Source: an uncultured Fusobacterium sp.
GTDB lineage: Bacteria > Fusobacteriota > Fusobacteriia > Fusobacteriales > Fusobacteriaceae
DNA: 34,069 bases
Reading direction: 5' to 3'
NCBI GenBank assembly: GCA_900543175.1
Contig: UQQO01000007.1
Location: 1-34,069, forward strand
The notes under the pieces are model-generated. The model did not search any database, was not told the origin of the DNA, and was given only the letters and a program-made list of their open reading frames with translations. Shown piece by piece: positions 26,262 through 34,069 of the stretch. Position numbers and translations under genes: made by a program. Position 1 is the stretch's first letter; each line of letters opens with the position of its first letter.

Positions 26262-29200
26262 TTAATCTTTTAAATCAGCTAAAGGTGAGTATTCAGTTGT
26301 CATATCATCTTTATTTAATTCTTCATCAACATTTATTATATTATCTTCAGAGTCAAATAGTTCTACATCTAGTGCTAATGCTTGGAATTCTTTTAATAAT
26401 ACTTTAAATGATTCTGGTAAATCTGGATCTGGCATCTCTTCACCTTTTATGATAGCCTCATAAGTTTTTGTTCTTCCTGTAACATCGTCTGATTTTACTG
26501 TCATCATTTCTTGTAGAATGTTTGATGCTCCATATGCTTCTAGTGCCCAAACTTCCATCTCTCCAAGTCTTTGTCCTCCAAATTGAGCTTTTCCTCCTAG
26601 AGGTTGTTGAGTAACTAGAGAGTAAGGTCCAATTGCTCTAGCATGCATTTTATCTTCTACAAGGTGGTGTAGTTTTAACATGTACATTCTTCCAACAGTA
26701 ACAGGGTTATCAAATTTATCTCCTGTTCTTCCATCATAAAGATCTACTTTTCCGCTTCTAGGGAATCCTAGTTTTTCTAAGTAATCTTTAACTTGTTCTT
26801 CTGATGCTCCATCGAATACTGGTGTTGCAATATGTGTTCCACCATTATAATTTCCCATAGCCATACCTAAGTGAACTTCTAGTACTTGTCCTATGTTCAT
26901 ACGTGATGGCACCCCTAGTGGGTTAAGCACAACGTCTAAGTGTGTTCCATCTGCTAAGAATGGCATATCTTCTGCTGGAAGTACTCTTGAAACAACCCCT
27001 TTGTTTCCATGACGTCCAGACATCTTATCCCCTACAGTTATTTTTCTCTTTTCAGCTACTAGAACTCTTATAGCTTTGTTTACTCCAGCTTTTAATTCAT
27101 CTCCATTTTCTCTAGAAAGCTCTAGTATCTCTACTACAGTTCCTTTAGATCCATGAGGCATTCTTAGTGATGTATCTCTTACATCTCTTGCTTTTTCTCC
27201 AAAGATAGCTCTTAATAGTTTTTCTTCTGCAGGTGGTTCAGTTTCTCCCTTAGGAGCAGTTTTTCCTACAAGTATATCTCCAGGACCAACTTCTGATCCT
27301 ACTGTTATTATTCCATTTGAATCAAGTTTTCTTAAAGCTTCTTCTGAAATGTTAGGGATCTCTCTAGTGATCTCTTCATCTCCAAGTTTAGTATTTCTTG
27401 CTTCAATTTCATATTCTTCAACATGGATAGATGTAAATACATCATCTTTTCTTAATCTATCTGAAATTAGGATGGCGTCTTCGTAGTTATATCCTTCCCA
27501 AGGCATGAATGCCATTAGAATATTTCTTCCAAGTGCTAAATCTCCACCTTTTGTAGCTGGTCCATCAGCAATAACTGTTCCAACTTTAACTTCTTCTCCA
27601 AGTGAAACTAATGGAGTTTGGTGTAAACACATTGATTGGTTAGATCTTTCAAAGTTTAACATTCTATATTTATGTTCTTTTCCTTCTGGATCTTCAATTA
27701 TTATTTTCTTAGCATCTACATATACTACTTTTCCATCTGTTTTAGATGTTACTACCGCTCCAGAGTCAACAGCAACTTTTCTTTCTAGTCCTGTTCCAAT
27801 GTAAGGAGCTTCTGTTCTTAATAATGGTACTGCTTGTCTTTGCATGTTTGATCCCATCAGTGCTCTGTTGGCGTCGTCATGCTCAAGGAATGGAATAAGT
27901 CCTGCTGATACAGATACAACTTGTTTAGGAGAAATATCTAGATAATCAACTTTTTCTCCACTGATATTTACAATTTCATGTCCATATCTACAAACAACAT
28001 CTCCAAGAAGTTCATTGTTTTCTCCAATTTTTGTATCCGCTTGGGCAATGAATAATCCTTCTTCTTCATCAGCTGCTAAGTAATCAACTTGATCAAAATC
28101 AGCTTTTCCATCTTTTACTTTTACATATGGAGTTTCAATAAATCCATATTTATTAATTTTAGCATAAATAGCTAGTGATCCAATAAGTCCAATGTTTGGT
28201 CCTTCTGGAGTTTCTATTGGACATATTCTTCCATAGTGAGAATCGTGTACGTCTCTAACCTCGAACCCTGCTCTTTCTCTTGAAAGTCCTCCAGGTCCTA
28301 GTGCTGATATTCTTCTCTTATGAGTAAGTTCAGCTAGTGGGTTTGATTGGTCCATGAATTGTGATAATTGTCCAGAACCAAAGAAATCTAATATTAGAGC
28401 ATTTAATGGTCTAGTATTTAAAAGTGATTGTGGAGTCAATGTTTCTGAATCTTGCACAGTCATTTTTTCCTTTACCATTTTACCCATTTTAGATAATCCA
28501 GCTTTTATTTGCATTAAAAGAAGTTCTCCAACTCCTCTTACACGTCTATTTGAAAGGTTATCTATATCATCAGTATGTCCATTTCCATTGTTTAGATTAA
28601 TTACATACTTCATTGTTGCAATGATATCTTCTTTTGTAAGTAAGATTTCATCTTCTGGAACATTAAGTTTTAATCTCTTATTCATTTTATATCTTCCAAC
28701 TGGCTCAAGATCATATCTTTGAGGGTTGAAGAACATTTGTCTAATAAGTGATTTAGCTGATTCAACAGTTACTAAATCTCCAGGTCTTAATTTTTTAAAT
28801 ACTTCAGTTACAGCTTCTTCTTTTGTAAGTGTACTGTCGTTCATAACAGTATTAGCTAATAGTTTATCTTCTGGTTTTACTTCCCAATAAACAACTTTTT
28901 CTACTTTATTATCAATTAAAGATTCAATTAATGCTTCATCTATAAGAGCATCTGCTTCTGCAATGATCTCTCCAGTTTCTTCATCATAGATATCTTCTTT
29001 AATAAAGCTTCCTTCAAATCTTGTTCTAATTACACTTAAAAGTTCTTCTCTATTTTTGTATTTTTGGAATATTGAGGCTAAATCTAATTCCTTAGTTTCT
29101 AAGAAATAGTCTTTTATCTCTGTATTGTTATCAAAAAAATCAATAGCCTTTAGGAATACAGTAGCTAATACTTTTTTCTTTCTGTCTATCTTAACACTTA

Positions 29201-29762
29201 GGAAATCATTTTTATCAGTTTCAAACTCTAACCAAGTTCCTTTATATGGAATAATTTTTCCTGAGAATAGGTCTTTTCCAGTTTGAATGTTTATCTCTTT
29301 ATTAAATGATACTCCAGGAGATCTATGTAATTGTGATACAACAACTCTTTCAGCTCCATTGATTATAAATGTTCCTCTTTCGGTCATTAAAGGAACTTCT
29401 CCAAAGTAAACTAGAGATTCTTGTATCTCGTTTCCACTCTTTTTATTTGTAAGTCTTAATCTTACTTTTAAAGAACCAGAGTAAGTCTTTCCTCTTTTCT
29501 TACATTCAAGTTCATCATTTAATGGTGGTTCTGCTTCATGTAATTCATAAGAAACATACTCCAACTTGATATCTCCATTAGAAGATTCAACAGGGAAAAT
29601 TTCTCTAAAAGCTGATTCTAACCCCTTATCTTTTCTATTATTTGGAGCCTCTTTAGCTTGTAGAAAATCTTCATAGGAATCCAATTGGAACTCAAGAAAA
29701 TGAGGCATTGTTCCTCTCTCTTTTATCCTTCCAAAATTCAATCTTTCAACGAGTTTCCCCAT
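26262..29762 (-). CDS. rpoB: RNA polymerase beta subunit
   Basis: The 1166-residue beta subunit. The rifampicin-pocket segment reads [20 protein letters not shown], so the residues equal to E. coli Asp516, His526 and Ser531 are the sensitive type. Downstream blocks [67 protein letters not shown] and the C-terminal [27 protein letters not shown] are intact. It lacks the long insertions of proteobacterial RpoB, giving a length near that of Firmicutes. An AAGGGG site precedes the ATG. The 238-nt gap from rplL holds a terminator but no convincing separate promoter. Confidence 0.99.
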   Translation of the reverse strand: MGKLVERLNFGRIKERGTMPHFLEFQLDSYEDFLQAKEAPNNRKDKGLESAFREIFPVESSNGDIKLEYVSYELHEAEPPLNDELECKKRGKTYSGSLKVRLRLTNKKSGNEIQESLVYFGEVPLMTERGTFIINGAERVVVSQLHRSPGVSFNKEINIQTGKDLFSGKIIPYKGTWLEFETDKNDFLSVKIDRKKKVLATVFLKAIDFFDNNTEIKDYFLETKELDLASIFQKYKNREELLSVIRTRFEGSFIKEDIYDEETGEIIAEADALIDEALIESLIDNKVEKVVYWEVKPEDKLLANTVMNDSTLTKEEAVTEVFKKLRPGDLVTVESAKSLIRQMFFNPQRYDLEPVGRYKMNKRLKLNVPEDEILLTKEDIIATMKYVINLNNGNGHTDDIDNLSNRRVRGVGELLLMQIKAGLSKMGKMVKEKMTVQDSETLTPQSLLNTRPLNALILDFFGSGQLSQFMDQSNPLAELTHKRRISALGPGGLSRERAGFEVRDVHDSHYGRICPIETPEGPNIGLIGSLAIYAKINKYGFIETPYVKVKDGKADFDQVDYLAADEEEGLFIAQADTKIGENNELLGDVVCRYGHEIVNISGEKVDYLDISPKQVVSVSAGLIPFLEHDDANRALMGSNMQRQAVPLLRTEAPYIGTGLERKVAVDSGAVVTSKTDGKVVYVDAKKIIIEDPEGKEHKYRMLNFERSNQSMCLHQTPLVSLGEEVKVGTVIADGPATKGGDLALGRNILMAFMPWEGYNYEDAILISDRLRKDDVFTSIHVEEYEIEARNTKLGDEEITREIPNISEEALRKLDSNGIITVGSEVGPGDILVGKTAPKGETEPPAEEKLLRAIFGEKARDVRDTSLRMPHGSKGTVVEILELSRENGDELKAGVNKAIRVLVAEKRKITVGDKMSGRHGNKGVVSRVLPAEDMPFLADGTHLDVVLNPLGVPSRMNIGQVLEVHLGMAMGNYNGGTHIATPVFDGASEEQVKDYLEKLGFPRSGKVDLYDGRTGDKFDNPVTVGRMYMLKLHHLVEDKMHARAIGPYSLVTQQPLGGKAQFGGQRLGEMEVWALEAYGASNILQEMMTVKSDDVTGRTKTYEAIIKGEEMPDPDLPESFKVLLKEFQALALDVELFDSEDNIINVDEELNKDDMTTEYSPLADLKD

Positions 29763-29922
29763 TAATTCACACCCCTTACTAATCTTAAAGTTTAATACCT
29801 AATCGCTTGAAAATAAAAGGCTAAAATCTATTTTCAAATGATTAATTATCACTGTTCCAAAACAAAAATTTACATTGAAATGTAATACAAAATATCCTTT
29901 TAAGCTATCCTCAATAATTAGT

Positions 29923-29949
29923 AAAAAGGCACTCTGAATAAGAGTGCCT
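29923..29949 (-). terminator. Terminator between rplL and rpoB
   Basis: A perfect 8-bp stem GGCACTCT/AGAGTGCC with a 5-nt loop (29928-29948), then TTTTT on the minus strand. T-rich sequence on the plus side makes it usable in both directions. It probably ends most ribosomal protein transcripts and lets a fraction continue into rpoBC. The rest of 29763-30000 shows no clear promoter. Confidence 0.85.
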
Positions 29950-30000
29950 ATTTTTTTTAATTAAATAAGATCTATTGTTCTAAATTAAAAGTCCAATTAA

Positions 30001-30366
30001 TTATTTAACTTCTACAGTTGCTCCTGCTGCAGTTAATTTTTCTTTTATAGCTTCAGCTTCGTCTTTAGCAACAGCTTCTTTAATTTTTCCACCGTTATCT
30101 ACTAATTCTTTAGCTTCTTTTAATCCTAATCCAGTAATTCCTCTTACTTCTTTGATAACTGCTATTTTGTTAGCTCCTGCTGCAGTTAGGATTACATCAA
30201 ATTCAGTTTTTTCTTCAGCAGCTTCTGCTACTGCTGGTCCTGCTACTGCTACTGGAGCAGCTGCTGTTACACCAAAGTGATCTTCTAATGCAGTTACTAG
30301 TTCTTTTAATTCTAAAACAGTCATAGCTTCTAATTCAGCTATAAATTTTTCTCTATCGAATGCCAT
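30001..30366 (-). CDS. rplL: 50S ribosomal protein L7/L12
   Basis: The 121-residue stalk protein that recruits translation factors. The N-terminal dimerisation helix region [19 protein letters not shown] is followed by an Ala/Pro/Val-rich hinge (about 34-52). The C-terminal factor-binding domain includes [36 protein letters not shown] and the end GATVEVK. The ATG follows GGAGG. It follows rplJ by 89 nt, and both are expected to respond to the L10 leader upstream of rplJ. Confidence 0.98.
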   Translation of the reverse strand: MAFDREKFIAELEAMTVLELKELVTALEDHFGVTAAAPVAVAGPAVAEAAEEKTEFDVILTAAGANKIAVIKEVRGITGLGLKEAKELVDNGGKIKEAVAKDEAEAIKEKLTAAGATVEVK

Positions 30367-30455
30367 TTATTATTTCCTCCTTAATATTTATACACGAAAA
30401 TGTGCCTTTATCTTAAAATTTTATTGTTTTTTATCAGTTTAACCAAATCAACTTA

Positions 30456-30968
30456 TTATTCAGCTGCTGCTTCTTTTTTATCTGCGATAGCCACAGTTGC
30501 ATAAGCAAGTTTTCTGATTGGTCCAAGCATTGAGTTAAGTAACATAGAAAGTAATTGTTCTCTTGATGGTAATTTAGCTAGTGCTTCAACATCAGCAGTT
30601 TCAACTCTTTTTCCTGTTAGAACTCCACCTTTTATTTTAAATATATCTTGTTTTGCTTTAGCCTTATCTTTTGCTAAATCAAAAACGATTTTTGCTGGAG
30701 ATACTGGATCAGCATATCCAAAAGCGAAAGCTGTAGTTCCTTCTAATAATTCGTCAAAAGAATCTTCAACTCCTGCTTCTTTTAAAGCTATTTTGAATAA
30801 TCTGTTTTTTGCTACTAGATATTCAGCACCAGCTTCTCTCATTTTTCTTCTTAATGCAGTTTCTTCATTAACGCTGATTCCTTGATAATCAACTAAGATA
30901 ACTGATTGAGCTTTTTTAATTTTTTCTACTAGTTCAGCTACGTGATCTATTTTTGCTTGAGTTGCCAT
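30456..30968 (-). CDS. rplJ: 50S ribosomal protein L10
   Basis: The 170-residue stalk base protein that binds 23S rRNA and anchors L7/L12 dimers through its C-terminal helix. Visible blocks: KAQSVILVDYQGISVNEETALRRKMREAG near the start, YLVAKNRLFKIAL, FAFGYADPVSPAKI and PSREQLLSMLLNSMLGPI before the end helix. The start has GAGGTG 9 nt upstream. With L12 it is the likely ligand of the leader at 31003-31125, closing a feedback loop on its own operon. Confidence 0.98.
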   Translation of the reverse strand: MATQAKIDHVAELVEKIKKAQSVILVDYQGISVNEETALRRKMREAGAEYLVAKNRLFKIALKEAGVEDSFDELLEGTTAFAFGYADPVSPAKIVFDLAKDKAKAKQDIFKIKGGVLTGKRVETADVEALAKLPSREQLLSMLLNSMLGPIRKLAYATVAIADKKEAAAE

Positions 30969-31002
30969 TTAATTATTTCACCTCCTCTTTTTTCTAAAAA
31001 TT

Positions 31003-31125
31003 ACCTCCGTACCAAAGAATGGAACGGAGGTTGAAATCACACTATGAGGCTAGCGAACCTTCTTCCAACCTCGGTAGGGTAATAAATTACGGTTTTTAAA
31101 CCACCTACGGTCTTTGGTTTGGATC
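31003..31125 (-). promoter_or_regulatory. Ribosomal protein L10 leader with attenuator
   Basis: The leader shows the L10-leader pattern: AAAGACCGTAGGTGG, a GGTTT/AAACC hairpin, then CCCTACCGAGG, in which GTAGG pairs with CCTAC. Downstream, CAACCTC (31027-31033) can pair with GAGGTTG (31066-31072), or ACCTCCGT (31024-31031) can pair with ACGGAGGT (31003-31010). The second hairpin has an 8-bp stem and is followed by AATTTTT, a terminator. The two pairings exclude each other, so L10-L12 binding may switch transcription. Confidence 0.82.
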
Positions 31126-31138
31126 TATATTAAATTAT

Positions 31139-31846
31139 TTATCCAACATATTTAGCAACTAATGCTGGGTCCATTTTTATTCCAGGTCCCATTGTTAGTG
31201 ATACAGCAACTGTTCTTAGGTATTGTCCTTTTGAAGATGCTGGTTTTAATCTTGTGATTTGTTCTAAGAAAGCTTTGAAGTTTTCTTCAATTTTCTCAGG
31301 AGCGAAATCAGCTTTACCAATTGGTACGTGAATTGATCCTAATTTGTCAACTCTAAATGCAAGTTTTCCTTTTTTGAATTCAGATACAGCACCTGCGATA
31401 TCAGGAGTAACTGTTCCTGATTTAGGGTTAGGCATTAATCCTTTAGTTCCTAGGATTTTTCCTAATCTTCCTAGTTTAGGCATCATGTCAGGTGTAGCGA
31501 TAACTAGATCGAAATCTAACCATCCTTGTTGGATTTGAGCGATGTATTCGTCAGCTCCAGCATAGTCTGCACCAGCAGCTAAAGCCTTTTCTATGTTAGC
31601 ACCAGATGTGATTGCTAATACTTTTACAGTTTTACCAGTTCCGTGTGGAAGAACAACAGTTCCTCTAACTTGTTGGTCAGCATGTCTTGGGTCTACTCCA
31701 AGTCTTAATGCAACTTCTACAGTTTCATTAAATTTAGCTGTTTTTGTTTTTAAAACTAATTCTAAAGCTTCTTTTACTTCATAAAGCTTTCCAGTTTCTA
31801 TTAACTTAGCTATTTCTAAGTATTTTTTTCCTCTATGTTTTGCCAT
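31139..31846 (-). CDS. rplA: 50S ribosomal protein L1
   Basis: The 235-residue protein of the mobile L1 stalk at the ribosome E site, which also represses its own operon by binding mRNA in many bacteria. Seen: [69 protein letters not shown] and [21 protein letters not shown]. The full family length is present. The start follows GGGAGGAA. A hairpin element like the L1-binding fold lies just upstream (31867-31894). Confidence 0.98.
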   Translation of the reverse strand: MAKHRGKKYLEIAKLIETGKLYEVKEALELVLKTKTAKFNETVEVALRLGVDPRHADQQVRGTVVLPHGTGKTVKVLAITSGANIEKALAAGADYAGADEYIAQIQQGWLDFDLVIATPDMMPKLGRLGKILGTKGLMPNPKSGTVTPDIAGAVSEFKKGKLAFRVDKLGSIHVPIGKADFAPEKIEENFKAFLEQITRLKPASSKGQYLRTVAVSLTMGPGIKMDPALVAKYVG

Positions 31847-31866
31847 TTCTTTAATTTCCTCCCTTT

Positions 31867-31894
31867 GTGGTGATGCGGATATCTCCTACCACTT
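31867..31894 (-). promoter_or_regulatory. Probable L1-binding element before rplA
   Basis: On the minus strand AAGTGGTAGGAGAT leads into GCATCACCAC: a 5-bp GTGGT/ACCAC base, an asymmetric inner loop and a weaker top. It ends just before the GGGAGG site of rplA. The layout resembles the element at 32395-32422. Confidence 0.5.
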
Positions 31895-31940
31895 AATATA
31901 ACCGTGAGCCTCGAAAATTTACTCACTTTAACAACAGTAA

Positions 31941-32366
31941 TTAGTCAACTATTTTGATTCCCATAGATCTTGCTGATCCTGCTAAAATTCTCATAGCAGC
32001 TTCAACTGATCCTGCATTTAAGTCAGGCATTTTTGTTTCTGCAAGTTCTTTTAATTTTGCTGTTGTGATTTGTCCTGCAACTTCTTTTTTAGAGTTTTTA
32101 GCTGCTGATTGGATTCCTGCAGCTTTCTTTAATAGATCTGATGCAGGTGGAGTTTTTAGTATGAATGTGAAAGATCTGTCGTTGTATACAGAAATTTCAA
32201 CTGGAATTACCCATCCTGATTTATCTTGAGTTTTTGCATTGAACGCTTTACAGAATTCCATAATGTTAACTCCGTGTTGTCCTAATGCTGGTCCAACTGG
32301 TGGAGCTGGGTTAGCTTTACCTGCTGGTAATTGTAGTTTTATTATTTTAATTACTTCTTTTGCCAT
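31941..32366 (-). CDS. rplK: 50S ribosomal protein L11
   Basis: The 141-residue protein of the GTPase-associated centre. The N-terminal domain has [20 protein letters not shown] followed by [14 protein letters not shown]. The rRNA-binding C-terminal domain has [19 protein letters not shown] and ends with [18 protein letters not shown]. The nearest ribosome binding site, GGAGGTG, lies about 12-13 nt before the ATG, which is long; an in-frame TAA excludes an earlier start. The rplK-rplA order and a hairpin element before each gene suggest control by L1. Confidence 0.98.
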   Translation of the reverse strand: MAKEVIKIIKLQLPAGKANPAPPVGPALGQHGVNIMEFCKAFNAKTQDKSGWVIPVEISVYNDRSFTFILKTPPASDLLKKAAGIQSAAKNSKKEVAGQITTAKLKELAETKMPDLNAGSVEAAMRILAGSARSMGIKIVD

Positions 32367-32394
32367 TTTAAAAAATTACACCTCCATGAATTGT

Positions 32395-32422
32395 GTGGTA
32401 ATGACGGTGTCATCTCCCACTT
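32395..32422 (-). promoter_or_regulatory. Probable L1-binding element before rplK
   Basis: On the minus strand AAGTGGGAGATGAC pairs across ACC with GTCATTACCAC: an outer GTGG/CCAC stem, an asymmetric loop (GA against A) and an inner 6-bp stem with one G-U pair. It lies just before the rplK ribosome binding site. L1 sites on mRNA mimic the 23S L1 stalk with two helices joined by an asymmetric loop, which fits. Confidence 0.55.
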
Positions 32423-32434
32423 AAAAGGTAAATA

Positions 32435-33040
32435 TTATAACTCTACCTTCTCAACACTGTTAAAATCTACTTCGACTGGAGTCATTCTTCCAAACATTTC
32501 GATCATAACTTTCACTTTCTTTTGTTCCATATCTATCTCTGCAACTTTTCCTTCGTGACCTGCAAAACCTCCAGCAAGAACTTTTACATATTCACCAATT
32601 GCAAAGTTTATTTTTATAACTTCTCTATTTTCTTTTTCTTCTTCTGGAATATCCATTCCAATTACTTTGAAAATATTTACTACTTCATCATCTTCCATTG
32701 GAATAGGATCAGATCCCACACCAACGAATCCTGTTACTCCGTTAGTATTTCTTACAACATACCAAGCATCAGAATCAACTCTAAAGTTTATTCCTTCTTC
32801 ACTTTCCTCTCTTGTAGCTACCATTTCTAGCATTACATATCCAGGAAATATCTTTCTAGCAACAGTTTTCTTTTTTCCTCTAACCTCTTCAATAGTTTCC
32901 TCTTCAGGAACTAGTATTTTAGTTACTATGTCTCCCATACCAAGTGTTTCTATTTTTTGTTCAAGGTCAGTTTTAACTTTTTTCTCATACCCTGAATAAG
33001 TATGAATCATAAACCATTTTTTTACTAATGTTTTTTCCAT
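32435..33040 (-). CDS. nusG: Transcription termination/antitermination factor NusG
   Basis: The 201-residue elongation factor that binds the beta' clamp of RNA polymerase. The NGN domain (about 1-130) opens KKWFMIHTYSGYEKKVKTDLE and contains KIFPGYVMLEM and WYVVRNTNGVTGFVG. The KOW domain (about 148-201) has IGEYVKVLAGGFAGHEGKVAEID. It is about 20 residues longer than E. coli NusG, mostly through a charged stretch near 75-85 and the interdomain linker MDIPEEEKENREV. The GGAGGATAG site lies in the end of secE, 4 nt before. It is co-transcribed with secE. Confidence 0.98.
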   Translation of the reverse strand: MEKTLVKKWFMIHTYSGYEKKVKTDLEQKIETLGMGDIVTKILVPEEETIEEVRGKKKTVARKIFPGYVMLEMVATREESEEGINFRVDSDAWYVVRNTNGVTGFVGVGSDPIPMEDDEVVNIFKVIGMDIPEEEKENREVIKINFAIGEYVKVLAGGFAGHEGKVAEIDMEQKKVKVMIEMFGRMTPVEVDFNSVEKVEL

Positions 33041-33044
33041 CTAT

Positions 33045-33227
33045 CTATCCTCCAAAGAGAGATACCAACATTTTCAATCCTTTAGAAGCAATCAAATCAA
33101 AAACTCCCAAATATATGCTCATTATCAAGCTCATAGCAATTACCCAAAGAGTTGAATTAACTATCTCCTCTTTCTTAGGCCATTGAACCTTGGAATATTC
33201 CATTTTTATTCCTTGAAACAGATTCAT
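33045..33227 (-). CDS. secE: Preprotein translocase subunit SecE
   Basis: A 60-residue short SecE with one membrane segment, which clamps the SecY channel. The conserved amphipathic stretch EYSKVQWPKKEEIVNST precedes the membrane helix LWVIAMSLIMSIYLGVFDLI. The frame is open further upstream into the tRNA-Trp gene, but the ATG at 33227 has AAAGGTGA at the right distance and gives the normal single-span SecE, so the longer form is rejected. secE-nusG is the standard order. Confidence 0.96.
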   Translation of the reverse strand: MNLFQGIKMEYSKVQWPKKEEIVNSTLWVIAMSLIMSIYLGVFDLIASKGLKMLVSLFGG

Positions 33228-33263
33228 GAAATCACCTTTATGTTTTGACTTTAATAAAAAAAA

Positions 33264-33339
33264 TGGCAGGTCAAGAGGGACTCGAACCCCCAACCCTCGG
33301 TTTTGGAGACCGATGCTCTACCAATTGAGCCATTGACCT
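33264..33339 (-). tRNA. tRNA-Trp (anticodon CCA)
   Basis: 76 nt with a 7-bp acceptor stem (AGGTCAA/TTGACCT), discriminator G and an encoded CCA end. The D arm has GGCTCAATTGGTAGAGC, the anticodon loop is CTCCAAA with anticodon CCA, and the T arm reads GGGGGTTCGAGTCCC. It lies between rpmG and secE in the same direction and is probably cut out of their common transcript. Confidence 0.98.
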
Positions 33340-33365
33340 GCATGTTGTAAACTTACAAACAAAGA

Positions 33366-33518
33366 TTATTTTTTAGTTTCTTTGTGTAAAGTAACTTTTT
33401 TGTCCCACTTACAGTATTTATTAATTTCTAATCTTTCAGTAGTGTTCTTTTTATTTTTTGAAGTACTATAATTTCTTCTTTTACATTCTGTACATTCTAA
33501 TTGAATATTTACTCTCAA
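33366..33518 (-). CDS. rpmG: 50S ribosomal protein L33
   Basis: A 50-residue L33, recognised by [18 protein letters not shown] near the start, [14 protein letters not shown] in the middle and VTLHKETKK at the end. The start is TTG, chosen because GGAGGTG lies 5 nt before it and the family starts MRV. An in-frame ATG 18 nt upstream (33536) lacks a nearby site. Cys9, Cys12 and Cys36 of the zinc ribbon are present, but the fourth position reads Asp (CKWD for the usual CxxC), so zinc binding is doubtful. It heads the operon with tRNA-Trp, secE and nusG. Confidence 0.93.
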   Translation of the reverse strand: MRVNIQLECTECKRRNYSTSKNKKNTTERLEINKYCKWDKKVTLHKETKK

Positions 33519-33558
33519 TTTTACACCTCCACTCATTAACGGTATCTTTGTGATCCTC

Positions 33559-33579
33559 CCATATTGACCACCAATATGG
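33559..33579 (-). promoter_or_regulatory. Hairpin in the rpmG leader
   Basis: A perfect 8-bp stem CCATATTG/CAATATGG with a 5-nt loop GTGGT lies about 30 nt after the predicted transcript start and about 40 nt before the rpmG start. It has no T tract. Its role is unknown; mRNA stability or a protein site are options. Confidence 0.4.
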
Positions 33580-33619
33580 TATAAGAGTTTGTTCTATCTT
33601 GCTTTCTAAGACATTGAAT

Positions 33620-33648
33620 ATGATATCATATGTTACATACTTTGTCAA
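33620..33648 (-). promoter_or_regulatory. Promoter of the rpmG-tRNA-Trp-secE-nusG operon
   Basis: TTGACA (33643-33648), 17 nt, then TATCAT (33620-33625). Upstream lies about 45 nt of nearly pure A/T, like an UP element. The predicted start near 33613 gives a leader of about 95 nt. Confidence 0.8.
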
Positions 33649-33703
33649 TGTTTTTTTTATAAAATATTAAATAAATATTTAAATATTTTTTTGTAATAAA
33701 AAA

Positions 33704-33821
33704 GCTTGGCGAGTTCCTATCCTCCCAGGAGGCTTCCCTCCAAGTACTTTCAGCGTTTACAGGCTTAACTTCTAGGTTCGGAATGGAACTAGGTGTACCC
33801 CTGCAGCTATTCTCACCAAGC
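33704..33821 (-). rRNA. 5S ribosomal RNA
   Basis: About 118 nt. The ends pair (GCTTGGTGAG with CTCGCCAAGC). The internal blocks CACCTAGTTCCATTCCGAAC and AGAAGTTAAGCC are typical of 5S. It lies 44 nt after the 23S 3' end and is followed by TTTTTTATTAC, a probable terminator tract for the rRNA operon. Confidence 0.95.
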
Positions 33822-33865
33822 TATGTCTCATGGACACTCAAAACTATATAATAGATCTTCATTTA

Positions 33866-34069
33866 GGTTAAAACTTCGACTTATTAGTATTGGTCAGCTA
33901 AAAGTCTCACAACTCTTACACCCCCAACCTATCAACCTCCTAGTCTCGAAGGAGTCTTAAAGAATACTTATCTTGAAGCTGGTTTCCCGCTTAGATGCTT
34001 TCAGCGGTTATCCGTTCCAAACGTGACTACCCAGCTGTGCCACTGGCGTGACAACTGGTACATCAGAGG
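33866..34069 (-). rRNA. 23S ribosomal RNA, 3' end (partial)
   Basis: The last ~204 nt of 23S. On the minus strand it contains the conserved stretches CCTCTGATGTACCAGTTGTC, AGCTGGGTAGTCACG, AAGCATCTAAGCGGGAAAC and the end AATACTAATAAGTCGAAG. The gene runs off the right edge of the window. The 3' end is estimated from the usual terminus. Confidence 0.96.

Noticed and set aside
33228..33293. Longer secE starting inside the tRNA-Trp gene
   Set aside because: The extension overlaps the tRNA and lacks a ribosome binding site; the ATG at 33227 has AAAGGTGA and gives the normal SecE.

Overview
The window is a block of Fusobacterium chromosome. The evidence is the 5' end of a 16S rRNA gene with the fusobacterial start region at the left edge, very AT-rich DNA, strong GGAGG ribosome binding sites and a Gram-negative-type envelope gene set. 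I cannot fix the species. Every gene I can support lies on the minus strand, so transcription and the gene order below run from high to low coordinates. I see no mobile element, CRISPR array, prophage or convincing plus-strand gene, and no gene-free stretch above about 300 bases.

Right end (34069-29900): the 3' end of a 23S rRNA gene and a 5S gene are followed by a strong promoter and the ribosomal/RNA polymerase string rpmG, tRNA-Trp, secE, nusG, rplK, rplA, rplJ, rplL. Probable L1-binding hairpins precede rplK and rplA, and an L10 leader precedes rplJ. A terminator separates rplL from rpoB.

Middle (29762-14137): rpoB-rpoC, then yicC-remA-gmk-rpoZ-apbE as a tight cluster. Next come three separately promoted genes: a K+-dependent membrane pyrophosphatase, a small membrane protein, and an iron-type alcohol dehydrogenase with a palindrome over its start site. 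An M20 amidohydrolase with an exact consensus promoter follows.

Left part (13947-1): uppS-cdsA-(terminator)-dxr-tmk-rseP makes isoprenoid lipid carrier, phospholipid precursor, dTDP and a membrane protease. An orphan sigma-54-type activator with a degraded receiver and a PpiD-like chaperone follow. Last is a macromolecular-synthesis type operon: a possible 20-codon leader ORF, dnaG, rpoD, a degenerate sigma-like gene, a Nif3-family gene, a TPM-like gene and the RNase P RNA. A promoter and the start of a second rRNA operon close the window.

Beta, beta', omega, the primary sigma, NusG, primase, RNase P RNA and five ribosomal proteins thus sit between two rRNA operons in the same orientation. 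The most intriguing element is the sigma-like protein encoded directly after rpoD (1964-2812). It keeps the core-polymerase-binding helix, has lost the residues that read promoters, and carries a histidine-rich linker. Other points worth checking are a primase gene with no ribosome binding site behind a tiny ORF, a terminator set against the dxr ribosome binding site, and a hairpin between the ppiD ribosome binding site and its start codon.
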